Assembly (NCBI GenBank): GCA_900772715.1
Contig: CAAGRN010000172.1
Location: 1-9,888 of the forward strand
Direction: 5' to 3'
Source: an uncultured Subdoligranulum sp.
Lineage (GTDB): Bacteria; Bacillota_A; Clostridia; Oscillospirales; Ruminococcaceae
Length of the DNA: 9,888 nucleotides
In this document: positions 1 through 7,406 of the stretch, piece by piece
Numbering within the stretch: the stretch's first letter is position 1
How the letters are laid out: the number at the start of each line of letters is the position of its first letter
Program-made: the position numbers and the translations under genes
The notes under the pieces: generated by a model
What the model saw: the letters and a program-made list of their open reading frames with translations, nothing else
What the model was told of the DNA's origin: nothing
Database searches by the model: none

Positions 1-852
1 GACTGCCAAGCTGAAAAGCGAGGTTGTGGACGGTCCGGTCAGGTAATCCACCGCAAAGTAGATGCCCTGCGCATCGCGCCCGGGGACGCAGATGTCGCGC
101 GGCTGCTTGGCGCCGCAGCAAAGCACGACGGCGTCATAGCGGGCTTTCAGCTCGTCGGCGCTGACGGTGTGACCGACGTCGGCGTTAAAGACAAACTCAA
201 TGCCTTCGTCCTGCAAAATTTGTATCCGGCGGTCAATGACCCATTTTTCCAGCTTCATATTGGGGATGCCGTACATCAGCAGCCCGCCGGGGCGGTCCTC
301 ACGCTCATAAATCGTGACCTTGTGACCGCGCTTGTTGAGCAGGTCGGCAACCGAAAGTCCCGCGGGACCTGCGCCGATGACCGCCACCGTCTTGCCGGTG
401 CGTGCCGGGGGCGGCACCGCGTGGATGGCACCGCTCTCATAGCCGTATTCCACGATGGCACGTTCGTTTTCCTTGACTGTCACCGCGCTGCCTGTCACAT
501 GACCGCAGGTGCAGGCTGCCTCGCACAGGGCAGGGCAGACCCGGCTGGTAAACTCGGGGTAGCGGTTTGTGGCAATCAGGCGGTGTACCGCCAAGTCCCA
601 CTTGCCCTGATAGACCAAATCATTCCACTCGGGGATGAGGTTATTCAGCGGACAGCCGCTGAACATACCGCCCAGCTGCACGCCGCTTTGGCAAAAGGGT
701 ACGCCGCAATCCATGCAGCGCGCGCCTTGGGTTTGCTGCTCGTCGGTGTGCAGCGGGACGTGAAACTCGTTAAAATTGCGGATGCGTTCCTCGGGCGGCA
801 GCTCCAAGCTGGTCTGCCGCGCAATCTCGATAAATCCTGTCGGTTTTCCCAT
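1..852 (-). CDS. gltD: Glutamate synthase (NADPH) small subunit GltD, partial (C-terminus beyond left edge)
   Basis: The small (beta) subunit of NADPH-GOGAT oxidises NADPH on FAD and passes electrons through Fe-S clusters to GltB in the cytoplasm. I translated the open minus-strand frame: 284 codons are present and the family is about 490 residues, so the distal NAD(P)H-binding half lies outside the window. The N-terminal Fe-S domain shows Cys46, Cys49 and Cys54 (RCMDCGVPFC) with a further Cys67 in a GCP context, then Cys106, Cys110 and Cys114 (RVCPALCEAAC). The FAD dinucleotide-binding glycines follow at about 157-165 (VAVIGAGPAG). The ATG at 852 has a strong AAGGGAGG ribosome site 9 nt upstream that overlaps the gltB stop codon. 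gltD begins 15 nt after gltB, so the two are cotranscribed and probably translationally coupled. No frameshift was seen in the part present. Confidence 0.96.
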   Translation of the reverse strand, partial: MGKPTGFIEIARQTSLELPPEERIRNFNEFHVPLHTDEQQTQGARCMDCGVPFCQSGVQLGGMFSGCPLNNLIPEWNDLVYQGKWDLAVHRLIATNRYPEFTSRVCPALCEAACTCGHVTGSAVTVKENERAIVEYGYESGAIHAVPPPARTGKTVAVIGAGPAGLSVADLLNKRGHKVTIYEREDRPGGLLMYGIPNMKLEKWVIDRRIQILQDEGIEFVFNADVGHTVSADELKARYDAVVLCCGAKQPRDICVPGRDAQGIYFAVDYLTGPSTTSLFSLAV

Positions 853-861
853 GGTCGTCTG

Positions 862-869
862 CCTCCCTT
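862..869 (-). promoter_or_regulatory. Ribosome binding site of gltD, overlapping the gltB stop
   Basis: On the minus strand AAGGGAGG lies 9 nt before the gltD ATG and shares bases with the TAA stop of gltB. Terminating gltB ribosomes would therefore stop right at the gltD initiation site, which supports coupled synthesis of the two subunits. Confidence 0.85.
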
Positions 870-3800
870 ACTTTGCGTTTTTCATGGCGTAAAATGCTTC
901 CATCTGCGCCTGTTCGCTGTCCTCGCCCTTTTCTTCCATCTGGGCGATGAGCCGCAGCATCTTGTCGTAATCGTGCGGAAGCACCTTCTTGAACTTGGGC
1001 AGATATTCGCTGAAATTGTCAAGGATCTGCTTGCCGCGCGGCGAGCCGGTCAGCTCGACGTGTTCACGAATCAGGTCCTTTAACAGCGATACATCGTACT
1101 TATGCTCGACAGGCTCCAAGCTGACCATATCCTTGTTGACGCGCTGGTAGAAATCCCAGTCCTCATCCAGCACATAGGCGATGCCGCCGCTCATACCGGC
1201 AGCAAAGTTTTTGCCGGTCTTGCCCAGCACCACCACCGTGCCGCCGGTCATATACTCGCAGCCGTGGTCGCCCACGCCCTCGACAACGGCGATGCCGCCC
1301 GAGTTGCGCACGCAGAACCGCTCGCCCGCCACGCCGTTGATGAACGCCTTGCCGCCCGTGGCACCGTAAAGCGCCACGTTGCCGATCACGATGTTCTCGC
1401 TGCGGTCAAAGGCGGCATTTTTCGGCGGGTAGACGATGATTTTTCCGCCGGAGAGTCCCTTGCCGATGTAGTCGTTCGCGTCGCCGACCAGCTCCAGCGT
1501 CAGCCCCTTGGGCAGGAACGCGCCGAAACTCTGCCCGCCGTAGCCGTGGCAGACCACATGGAAGGTGTCGTCCGGCAGCGTGTTGCCGAATCTGGCAGTG
1601 ATCTCGCTGCCGAAAATCGTGCCGAACGCGCGGTCGGTGTTGCCGACGTCCAGCGTGACGGTCATCGGCTTCGGCTCGGCGGCGTCGAGGTTCTTCTTGA
1701 ATTTCTTCAGCAGAACGCGCAGATCGGGGGGCTTTTCCAGCTGGAAGTCGTAGACGGTCTTGGGGTCAAAGTGGACGTTGGAATTCTCGATCAGCGGGTT
1801 TTGCAGCAAAGCCGAGAGATCCATCTCCCCGGCGCGGGAGCCTGCGGGCGCGGGCTTGACCTTTAAAAGATCGGTGCGTCCGACCAGCTCGTCCACGGTG
1901 CGCACGCCCAGCTTTGCCATATAGGCGCGCAGATCCTGCGCCATAAAGCGCATAAAGTTCATAATGTACTCGGGCTTGCCCTTGAACCGCTTGCGCAGCT
2001 CGGGGTTCTGGGTGCAGATGCCCATCGGGCAGGTGTCGAGGTTGCAGACGCGCATCATAACGCAGCCCATAGCGACCAGCGGACCGGTGCCGAAGCCGAA
2101 TTCCTCGGCACCCAGCAGCGCGGCGATGGCGACATCGCGCCCGCTCATCAGCTTGCTGTCCGCTTCAATGCGCACGCGGCTGCGCAGCCCGTTCAGGATC
2201 AGGCACTGGTGCGCCTCGGCAAGACCCAGCTCCCACGGCAGACCGGCATTGTGGATGGAGTTGCGCGGCGCAGCGCCTGTGCCGCCGTCAAAGCCGGAAA
2301 TCAGAATGACCTCTGCGCCCGCCTTGGCAACACCGGCGGCAATCGTGCCGACGCCCGCTTCGCTGACCAGCTTGACGTTGATGGCAGCCTTGCGGTTGGC
2401 GCACTTCAGGTCGTAAATCAGCTGCGCCAGATCCTCAATGGAGTAGATATCGTGGTGCGGCGGGGGAGAGATCAGCCCCACGCCGGTCGTGGAGTTGCGG
2501 GTCTTGGCAACCCACGGGTACACCTTGCCGCCGGGCAGCTGACCGCCCTCGCCGGGCTTGGCGCCCTGCGCCATCTTGATTTGAATCTCGCTGGCGGATA
2601 CCAGATACTTGCTGGTCACGCCGAAGCGGGCGGACGCCACCTGCTTGATGGCAGAGTTGCGCTCTGTGCCAAAGCGATCCTCCGCTTCGCCGCCCTCGCC
2701 GGTGTTGGACTTGCCGCCCAGCCGGTTCATGGCGATGGCCATACACTCGTGCGCTTCCTCGGACAGTGCGCCATAGCTCATGGCGGCGGTCTTGAAGCGC
2801 TTCACGATGGAATCCACGCTCTCGACTTCCTCCAGCGGGATGCCGGTTTCGGGGTAGTTGAAGTCAAGCAGGCTGCGCAGGTGCATGGCATCGCCGCCCT
2901 CGTTGGCGGCAGCCGCTGTGTACTGCTGGAAGGTTTCATAGCTGCCCGTCCAGCACGCCTGCTGCAGCAGGTGGATGGTCTGCGGGTTGTACAGGTGCTG
3001 CTCCGCTGCGGGACCGCCGCGGTATTTGTGGGCGCCCAGGCTGGGCAGCTCGCGGTTGATGTCCAGACCCAGCGGGTCAAACGCTTCCTGATGGCGCGCC
3101 TCGAGGTCATTCTGAATGTCCTGGATGGTAATGCCGCCCACGCGGGAAACGGTGTTCGTGAAATACTTGTCCACGACCTCCTTGCTGATGCCCAGCGCTT
3201 CAAAAATCTGGCTGCCCGCGTAGGACTGAATGGTGGAAATGCCCATCTTGGAGGCAATCTTCACAATGCCCGCCAGCACGGCGCGGTTGTAGTCCTGCAC
3301 GGCGGCGTAGTAGTCCTTGTCCAGCAGCCCGTCCGTGATCAGCGAACCGATGGTTTCCTGCGCAAGATAGGGGTTGATGGCGGCAGCGCCGTAGCCCAGC
3401 AGGGTCGCAAAGTCATGCACAAGGCGCGGCTCGCCGCTTTCCAGAATCAGTGCCATGGCGGTGCGCTTGCGGGTGCGCACCAGATACTTGCTGACCGCGC
3501 CCACAGCCAGCAGGCTGGGGATGGCAACGTGGTACTCGTCAATGTCGCGGTCGGACAAAATCAGGATGTTGGCACCGTCGCGGTAGGCGCGGTCCACATC
3601 GACAAACAAACGGTCGATGGCGTTTTCCAGATCGGTGTTTTTGTAGTAGCAGATCGACAGAGTCACGACCTTGAAGCCGGGAACATCCATCGCCTTGATC
3701 TTCAGCAGGTCGGTTTCGGTCAGAATCGGGTTGTCGATCTTCAGCACCTTGCAGTTGTCGGCGTTTTCCTCCAGCAGGTTGCCCTGCGCACCGACATAGA

Positions 3801-5418
3801 CGGTGGTGGAGGTGACGATTTTCTCTCGCAGGGCATCAATGGGCGGGTTGGTGACCTGCGCAAACATCTGCTTGAAGTATTCGCTCAGGGCGGGGCGGGT
3901 GTGGCTCAGCACCGCCAGCGGGGTGTCGCTGCCCATGGCCCCGGCGGGTTCGCTGCCGTTTTTCGCCATCGGCAGCAGGATCGTCGAAACGTCCTCGTAC
4001 CGGTAGCCGAACGCCTTTTGCAGCTGGACAAGCTGCTCCTTTGTGTAGCTGGGTACCTTTTGGTTCGGCACGCGCAGGGAAGAAAGCGACACCAGGTTGC
4101 GATCCAGCCACTCGCCGTAGGGCTGGCGGCTTGCGTAGTCGGATTTCAGCTTTTCGTCATCCACCAGTTCGCCCTTGACGGTATCGACCAGCAGCATCTT
4201 GCCGGGGCGCAGGCGATCCTTGCGCAGGATATCCTCGGCGGGCAGATCCAGCACGCCGACCTCGCTGGAAAGGATCAGCCGCCCGTCCTTTGTGATATAG
4301 TAGCGGCTGGGGCGCAGACCGTTGCGGTCCAGCACCGCGCCCATCACGTCGCCGTCACTGAACAGGATGCTGGCAGGACCGTCCCACGGCTCCAGCATGG
4401 TGGCGTAATATTGGTAAAAATCGCGGCGCTTGGGGTCCATCGCCTTGTTGTTGTCCCACGGCTCGGGGATGGTCACCATAACCGCCAGCGGCAGATCCAT
4501 GCCGTTCATCACCATAAATTCCAGCGTGTTGTCCAGCTGGGCAGAGTCGGAGCCGCCTTGGTTGACGATGGGCAAAACCTTCGTCATATCGTCTTTTAAA
4601 TAACGGGAGCCGATGGTTTCCTCACGCGCAAGCATGGTGTCCACGTTGCCGCGGATGGTGTTGATCTCGCCGTTGTGCAAAATAAAGCGGTTGGGGTGGG
4701 CGCGGTTCCAGCTGGGGGCGGTGTTGGTGGAAAAGCGGCTGTGTACCATACCGATGGCGGATTCATAGTCGGTGTCCTGCAAATCGGGGTAGAACAGGCG
4801 CAGCTCCTTGACAAGGAACATCCCCTTGTACACGATGGTGCGGCTGGACAGGCTGCAAACGTAGGTGTCCGGGCTGGACTGCTCAAACACGCGGCGCACC
4901 ACATACAGGCGGCGGTCAAAGGCAATGCCGGTGTCCAGACGCGGCGGCTTGCCCACAAAGCCCTGCCAGATGCTGGGCATACAGGCAACCGCCTTGTGTC
5001 CCAGCACGGCGGGGCAGGTGGGGACCTCGCGCCAGCCGAGGAAGGGCAGACCTTCCTTTTGGCAGACAATCTCAAACAGCTTTTTGGCTTGGTTGCGCTT
5101 CAGCTCGTCCTGCGGAAAAAAGAACATACCAATGCCGTATTCGCGTTCTTTCCCCAGAGAAATGCCCAACTCCTGCGCGACCTTTTGAAAAAACTTGTCG
5201 CTGATTTGCGTCAGAATGCCCACGCCGTCGCCGGTCTTGCCCTCGGCGTCCTTGCCGGCGCGATGCTCCAGATGCTCAACGATCTGCAAGGCATCGTCCA
5301 GCGTGCGGTGGCTTTTGCGCCCCTTGATGTCCACCACGGCACCAATACCGCAGTTGTCATGCTCAAATTGGGGGCTGTACAGCCCGGCGGGCGACTTGCA
5401 CTCGGTGAAATTCTCCAT
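868..5418 (-). CDS. gltB: Glutamate synthase (NADPH) large subunit GltB
   Basis: The large (alpha) subunit of GOGAT hydrolyses glutamine, channels the ammonia and makes glutamate from 2-oxoglutarate on FMN. Length is 1516 aa, normal for bacterial GltB (about 1480-1530). The N-terminal class II glutamine amidotransferase domain spans about 23-430, with Cys23 (NCGIG) as predicted nucleophile after a 22-residue propeptide. A central linker domain (about 480-770) precedes the FMN-binding synthase domain (about 830-1200), which carries the glycine-rich GGTGAAPRNS near 1045. The 3Fe-4S ligands are Cys1119, Cys1125 and Cys1130 (C-x5-C-x4-C). A C-terminal GXGXG structural domain (about 1270-1470) contains GGQSFGAF near 1292. 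The ATG at 5418 has AAGGGAGAG 9 nt upstream. It is the first gene of gltBD, and its leader contains an intrinsic terminator, suggesting attenuation control. The long plus-strand open frames over it are GC-rich antisense shadows. Confidence 0.98.
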   Translation of the reverse strand: MENFTECKSPAGLYSPQFEHDNCGIGAVVDIKGRKSHRTLDDALQIVEHLEHRAGKDAEGKTGDGVGILTQISDKFFQKVAQELGISLGKEREYGIGMFFFPQDELKRNQAKKLFEIVCQKEGLPFLGWREVPTCPAVLGHKAVACMPSIWQGFVGKPPRLDTGIAFDRRLYVVRRVFEQSSPDTYVCSLSSRTIVYKGMFLVKELRLFYPDLQDTDYESAIGMVHSRFSTNTAPSWNRAHPNRFILHNGEINTIRGNVDTMLAREETIGSRYLKDDMTKVLPIVNQGGSDSAQLDNTLEFMVMNGMDLPLAVMVTIPEPWDNNKAMDPKRRDFYQYYATMLEPWDGPASILFSDGDVMGAVLDRNGLRPSRYYITKDGRLILSSEVGVLDLPAEDILRKDRLRPGKMLLVDTVKGELVDDEKLKSDYASRQPYGEWLDRNLVSLSSLRVPNQKVPSYTKEQLVQLQKAFGYRYEDVSTILLPMAKNGSEPAGAMGSDTPLAVLSHTRPALSEYFKQMFAQVTNPPIDALREKIVTSTTVYVGAQGNLLEENADNCKVLKIDNPILTETDLLKIKAMDVPGFKVVTLSICYYKNTDLENAIDRLFVDVDRAYRDGANILILSDRDIDEYHVAIPSLLAVGAVSKYLVRTRKRTAMALILESGEPRLVHDFATLLGYGAAAINPYLAQETIGSLITDGLLDKDYYAAVQDYNRAVLAGIVKIASKMGISTIQSYAGSQIFEALGISKEVVDKYFTNTVSRVGGITIQDIQNDLEARHQEAFDPLGLDINRELPSLGAHKYRGGPAAEQHLYNPQTIHLLQQACWTGSYETFQQYTAAAANEGGDAMHLRSLLDFNYPETGIPLEEVESVDSIVKRFKTAAMSYGALSEEAHECMAIAMNRLGGKSNTGEGGEAEDRFGTERNSAIKQVASARFGVTSKYLVSASEIQIKMAQGAKPGEGGQLPGGKVYPWVAKTRNSTTGVGLISPPPHHDIYSIEDLAQLIYDLKCANRKAAINVKLVSEAGVGTIAAGVAKAGAEVILISGFDGGTGAAPRNSIHNAGLPWELGLAEAHQCLILNGLRSRVRIEADSKLMSGRDVAIAALLGAEEFGFGTGPLVAMGCVMMRVCNLDTCPMGICTQNPELRKRFKGKPEYIMNFMRFMAQDLRAYMAKLGVRTVDELVGRTDLLKVKPAPAGSRAGEMDLSALLQNPLIENSNVHFDPKTVYDFQLEKPPDLRVLLKKFKKNLDAAEPKPMTVTLDVGNTDRAFGTIFGSEITARFGNTLPDDTFHVVCHGYGGQSFGAFLPKGLTLELVGDANDYIGKGLSGGKIIVYPPKNAAFDRSENIVIGNVALYGATGGKAFINGVAGERFCVRNSGGIAVVEGVGDHGCEYMTGGTVVVLGKTGKNFAAGMSGGIAYVLDEDWDFYQRVNKDMVSLEPVEHKYDVSLLKDLIREHVELTGSPRGKQILDNFSEYLPKFKKVLPHDYDKMLRLIAQMEEKGEDSEQAQMEAFYAMKNAK

Positions 5419-5427
5419 TCCCTATAA

Positions 5428-5436
5428 TCTCTCCCT
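5428..5436 (-). promoter_or_regulatory. Ribosome binding site of gltB
   Basis: On the minus strand AAGGGAGAG lies 9 nt before the ATG at 5418. This supports that start and places Cys23 correctly for a short cleaved propeptide. Confidence 0.8.
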
Positions 5437-5493
5437 TCCAAATGCCGAAAACATCGCAGCTACGCACAATACGCTGCAACCCTCGGGGTGAAC

Positions 5494-5540
5494 AAAAAAA
5501 GACGCTCCCACAGGGCGCACAAACCCCTTGTGGGAACGTC
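5494..5540 (-). terminator. Intrinsic terminator in the gltB leader (putative attenuator)
   Basis: On the minus strand the 5' arm GACGUUCCCACA (5540-5529) pairs over 12 bp, with one G-U, to UGUGGGAGCGUC (5512-5501). Seven U (5500-5494) follow directly, the classical Rho-independent form. It begins only about 10 nt after the predicted gltB transcription start and ends about 75 nt before the gltB ATG. It would therefore stop most gltBD transcripts unless antagonised. An alternative small hairpin (CACAA/UUGUG) can form within the 5' half, and GAACAA/UUGUUC flanks can extend the main stem across the U-tract. The alternative reading, a distant terminator for the upstream clc gene, is less attractive because a good promoter lies between clc and the hairpin. 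Confidence 0.85.
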
Positions 5541-5555
5541 ATTGTTCTTGCCTAC

Positions 5556-5584
5556 ATCATACCATAGATGCCGATGCTTTACAA
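5556..5584 (-). promoter_or_regulatory. Predicted sigma-A promoter of gltBD
   Basis: On the minus strand the -35 is TTGTAA (5584-5579), followed by a 17-bp spacer and -10 TATGAT (5561-5556). Predicted transcription start is near 5549, giving a leader of about 130 nt. An inverted repeat GCTTTA-N6-TAAAGC (5576-5593) overlaps the -35 and could be a regulator site. Confidence 0.65.
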
Positions 5585-5593
5585 TGCTAAAGC
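5576..5593. repeat. Inverted repeat over the gltB -35 box
   Basis: Perfect 6-bp arms GCTTTA and TAAAGC are separated by 6 bp and cover the -35 hexamer of the predicted gltB promoter. The position fits an operator, but no regulator gene for it is visible in the window, and a 6-bp inverted repeat can arise by chance. Confidence 0.4.
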
Positions 5594-5640
5594 GAAAAAA
5601 TTTTAAAATTCAGCAAAATAGCTGCGAATATACACCACGA

Positions 5641-5658
5641 CAAGCAATTTTTTGCTTG
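5641..5658. repeat. Small hairpin upstream of gltB promoter
   Basis: CAAGCAA and TTGCTTG form a 7-bp perfect stem with a TTTT loop. No adjacent U-tract long enough for a convincing terminator was seen on either strand. It may mark the 3' boundary region of the clc transcript or be incidental. Confidence 0.4.
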
Positions 5659-5694
5659 CAGAGGAGTGTCAAAAAGCCCTTTTCCGGGTAGTAA

Positions 5695-5828
5695 TGTAGG
5701 GATGGGTCTTGACCCATCCGCACCGCTGGCTGCGCGCAGCGCATAAAATCGCGCCGAATGGCGCGTAGTTTCCCGGTATATCGTACTATCGGTTAGACTG
5801 CTCGGAACGGTCAAGACCGTTCCCTACA
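5695..5828. repeat. MITE/REPIN-like palindromic element with 26-bp inverted ends
   Basis: The left end (5695-5720) and the reverse complement of the right end (5803-5828) agree at 22 of 26 positions. Both begin TGTAGGGA and contain GGTCTTGACC. The four mismatches are compensatory: each end is itself a palindrome (GGATGGGTC/GACCCATCC and GGAACGGTC/GACCGTTCC), so hairpin pairing is kept although the sequence differs. The interior holds further hairpins, for example GCTGCGCGCAGC and GCGCC/GGCGC. No transposase is encoded in the 134 bp. No clear target-site duplication was found. A similar repeat style is familiar to me from Oscillospiraceae genomes, from memory only. Confidence 0.75.
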
Positions 5829-5872
5829 AACCGACCGAAAGTTCGCGATTACCGATCGAGTTTATCGACAGT

Positions 5873-5902
5873 CTGCGGTAAGCAATTATTTGCCTTCCGC
5901 AG
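5873..5902. repeat. Imperfect hairpin spanning the clc stop codon
   Basis: CTGCGGTAAGCAA and TTGCCTTCCGCAG pair at 11 of 13 positions around a 4-nt loop and enclose the TAA stop of the clc gene. It lacks a following U-tract, so it may stabilise the 3' end of the mRNA rather than act as an intrinsic terminator. Confidence 0.4.
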
Positions 5903-7190
5903 GCTCATCGCCGGGCGCTGTGTCCGACTCTGTCCAGATGCCGTGGATGCGCCGCACGCCGACAATGCGCAGCTTGGAGTGCATAAAATGCTGCTCTCGG
6001 TACAGGCTGAAATAGCTGGACAGCATATAGGAAACAGCACACGCCAGCGCAAACAGCGAGATGCACCGGCCGCCGAACACCTCGATGGCAAGGCAGATGG
6101 ATGCCAGCGGGCTGTTGGTGCAGGCGCAGAACAGGGCGATCATACCCAGCGCCGCGCCCAGCTGCGGCGGCAGCCCCAACAGCGGTGCGACCACGCAGCC
6201 AAAGGTGGCTCCGGTAAAAAAGATAGGGACGATCTCGCCGCCCTTAAAGCCTGCGCCCAGCGTGAGGGCGGTGAACAGCATTTTTAAAAGGAAGGCGTAG
6301 GGCAGCGCCTGACCGTCGATGGCGGCCTCGATCACGGCGGCACCGGCACCGTTGTAATCGGTCGTGCCGAGCAGCTTGGTCAAAGCCAGAATCAGCACGC
6401 CGCCTGCCATAATGCGCAGATAGGGGTTGGGCAGATATTTTTTGTACAGCTTGGGTGCGGCGTGCAGCAGCTCGCAAAAAAAGATGCCCAGCGCCGCCAA
6501 CAGCGCCCCCAGCACAACGACCCGCGCAAGGTTCAGCGGTGTGGCGGCAGCCTCTGCCTGCAGGGGAAAGGCTTCGGGGGGAAGCCCCATCTGACCGCTG
6601 ATAAAAACACCTACCAGCGACGAAATCAGGCAGGGAAGCAGCGCGGCGTACTGCATGGAGCCGACATCCACGACCTCCAAGGTAAAGATGGTGGCAGCCA
6701 GCGGCGTGCCGAAAACGGCAGAGAATGCGCCCGCCATACCACACATGGTCATTAAGCGGCAGTCGCGGTGTTCCAGCCGCAGCGCCTTGCCCAGATTGCC
6801 GGACACCGAGCCGCCCAGCAGCAGCGCAGCGCCCTCACGACCGCTGGAACCGCCGAACAGATGCGTTATGACAGTGGACACAAAAATCAGCGGCGCAGAA
6901 CGTAGCCTTACGGGCTTGCGCTCCCGCACCGACGTAAAGACCTGATTGACCGAGCCGCCGTCCGGGTCAAAATGCTCATACAAAAATACGATGACCAGAC
7001 CGGACACGGGCAGCAGATACAGCAGCCACGGCTGCGCGGCACGGGTGGCGTTGACCCGGTTCAACGCCAGCCCAAACGCCGCCCCCAGCGGTCCCACAAC
7101 ACAGCCGACCAGCGCTGCCAGCACCAGCCACTTTAAACAAACCAGCAGATACCCCACGGCACTGCGCAGATGACGCTTGATTTTTTTCAT
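5886..7190 (-). CDS. ClC-family anion channel/antiporter, CLC-F-like
   Basis: A 434-aa polytopic inner-membrane protein of the ClC superfamily, with many hydrophobic helices from about residue 12 to 395 and no CBS domains at the hydrophilic C-terminus. Family motifs are visible: THLFGGSSGREGAALLLGG (110-128) contains the predicted gating Glu119. GFKGGEIVPIFFTGAT (314-329) matches the third signature, and TNSPLASICLAIEVFGG lies at 358-374. THLFGGS-GREG and GFKGGE-xP-xFF resemble the fluoride-type CLC-F branch, but the first selectivity loop reads DPDGGSVNQVF (75-85), neither GSGIP nor the usual CLC-F form. Substrate (chloride or fluoride) is therefore open. The start at 7190 is chosen for its CGGGAGGG ribosome site. 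An in-frame ATG at 7283 would lie upstream of the predicted promoter. No operon partner is seen; the downstream gltBD has its own promoter. Confidence 0.88.
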   Translation of the reverse strand: MKKIKRHLRSAVGYLLVCLKWLVLAALVGCVVGPLGAAFGLALNRVNATRAAQPWLLYLLPVSGLVIVFLYEHFDPDGGSVNQVFTSVRERKPVRLRSAPLIFVSTVITHLFGGSSGREGAALLLGGSVSGNLGKALRLEHRDCRLMTMCGMAGAFSAVFGTPLAATIFTLEVVDVGSMQYAALLPCLISSLVGVFISGQMGLPPEAFPLQAEAAATPLNLARVVVLGALLAALGIFFCELLHAAPKLYKKYLPNPYLRIMAGGVLILALTKLLGTTDYNGAGAAVIEAAIDGQALPYAFLLKMLFTALTLGAGFKGGEIVPIFFTGATFGCVVAPLLGLPPQLGAALGMIALFCACTNSPLASICLAIEVFGGRCISLFALACAVSYMLSSYFSLYREQHFMHSKLRIVGVRRIHGIWTESDTAPGDEPAEGK

Positions 7191-7196
7191 AGGGAA

Positions 7197-7204
7197 CCCT
7201 CCCG
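7197..7204 (-). promoter_or_regulatory. Ribosome binding site fixing the clc start
   Basis: On the minus strand CGGGAGGG lies 6 nt before the ATG at 7190. This selects the MKKIKRH start over an ATG 31 codons upstream, which has no comparable site and precedes the promoter. Confidence 0.8.
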
Positions 7205-7226
7205 AAAAAAGCAAAATACGAGGATT

Positions 7227-7255
7227 ATTATAGCCTCTTTGTCGGGAAAATTCAA
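7227..7255 (-). promoter_or_regulatory. Predicted sigma-A promoter of clc
   Basis: On the minus strand TTGAAT (7255-7250), a 17-bp spacer and a perfect TATAAT (7232-7227) form a good housekeeping promoter. The predicted start near 7220 leaves only about 30 nt of untranslated leader, too short for a fluoride riboswitch. A short inverted repeat GAGG...CCTC (7220-7237) brackets the -10. Confidence 0.7.
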
Positions 7256-7343
7256 TGCCTATTTTTAAGGAAACGCCGCACAATTTGTGGGTGTTACAAT
7301 CATGTATAACAAAGAATAAAAAGAATGGCGAATAGGAAAGCAG

Positions 7344-7378
7344 ACCGTTTGATTATCCAAACGGTAATTTTGTTCTTT
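7344..7378 (+). terminator. Hairpin with U-rich tail upstream of the R-M cassette
   Basis: ACCGTTTG (7344-7351) and CAAACGGT (7358-7365) form a perfect 8-bp stem with a 6-nt loop, followed on the plus strand by AATTTTGTTCTTT. It resembles a moderate intrinsic terminator, but no plus-strand gene lies upstream in the window. It could insulate the cassette from read-through or be a leftover of the region present before or after insertion. Confidence 0.5.
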
Positions 7379-7391
7379 AGGGACACCCTAA
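7377..7391. repeat. Inverted repeat TTAGGG-ACA-CCCTAA upstream of the R-M promoter
   Basis: Perfect 6-bp arms with a 3-bp spacer end 15 bp upstream of the -35 box of the cassette promoter. The placement would suit an activator site. Nothing else in the window shares this sequence, so the role is open. Confidence 0.4.
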
Positions 7392-7406
7392 GACCTGTTG
7401 AAAACC

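Noticed and set aside
169..1083. Plus-strand open frame (304 codons) across the gltD-gltB junction
   Set aside because: Antisense shadow of gltD and the gltB end. The minus strand encodes conserved Fe-S and FAD motifs over the same bases.
2209..4599. Long plus-strand open frame (796 codons) opposite gltB
   Set aside because: It lies antisense to the well-supported gltB gene in GC-rich DNA, where stop codons are rare. Its translation is low in recognisable motifs, rich in H, Q, A, V and G, and it lacks a ribosome site.
4675..5427. Plus-strand open frame (250 codons) opposite the gltB N-terminus
   Set aside because: Antisense to the conserved amidotransferase domain, with no ribosome site and no family resemblance.
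5494..5549. Canonical two-hairpin ANTAR target in the gltB leader
   Set aside because: The terminator is clear, but I could not find the paired hexaloop stems expected for the ANTAR motif: the small inner hairpin has a 5-nt loop. The ANTAR link is kept only as a hypothesis.
5488..5691. Plus-strand 67-codon open frame
   Set aside because: It spans the gltB leader terminator and promoter on the opposite strand, with no ribosome site or recognisable protein features.
5587..5814. Minus-strand 75-codon open frame between clc and gltB
   Set aside because: Most of it is translation of the palindromic repeat element. It has no convincing ribosome site and runs up to the gltB promoter region.
7191..7330. 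Fluoride (crcB-type) riboswitch upstream of the clc gene
   Set aside because: The predicted transcription start leaves only about 30 nt of leader, and the conserved riboswitch core was not found by eye on the minus strand upstream.
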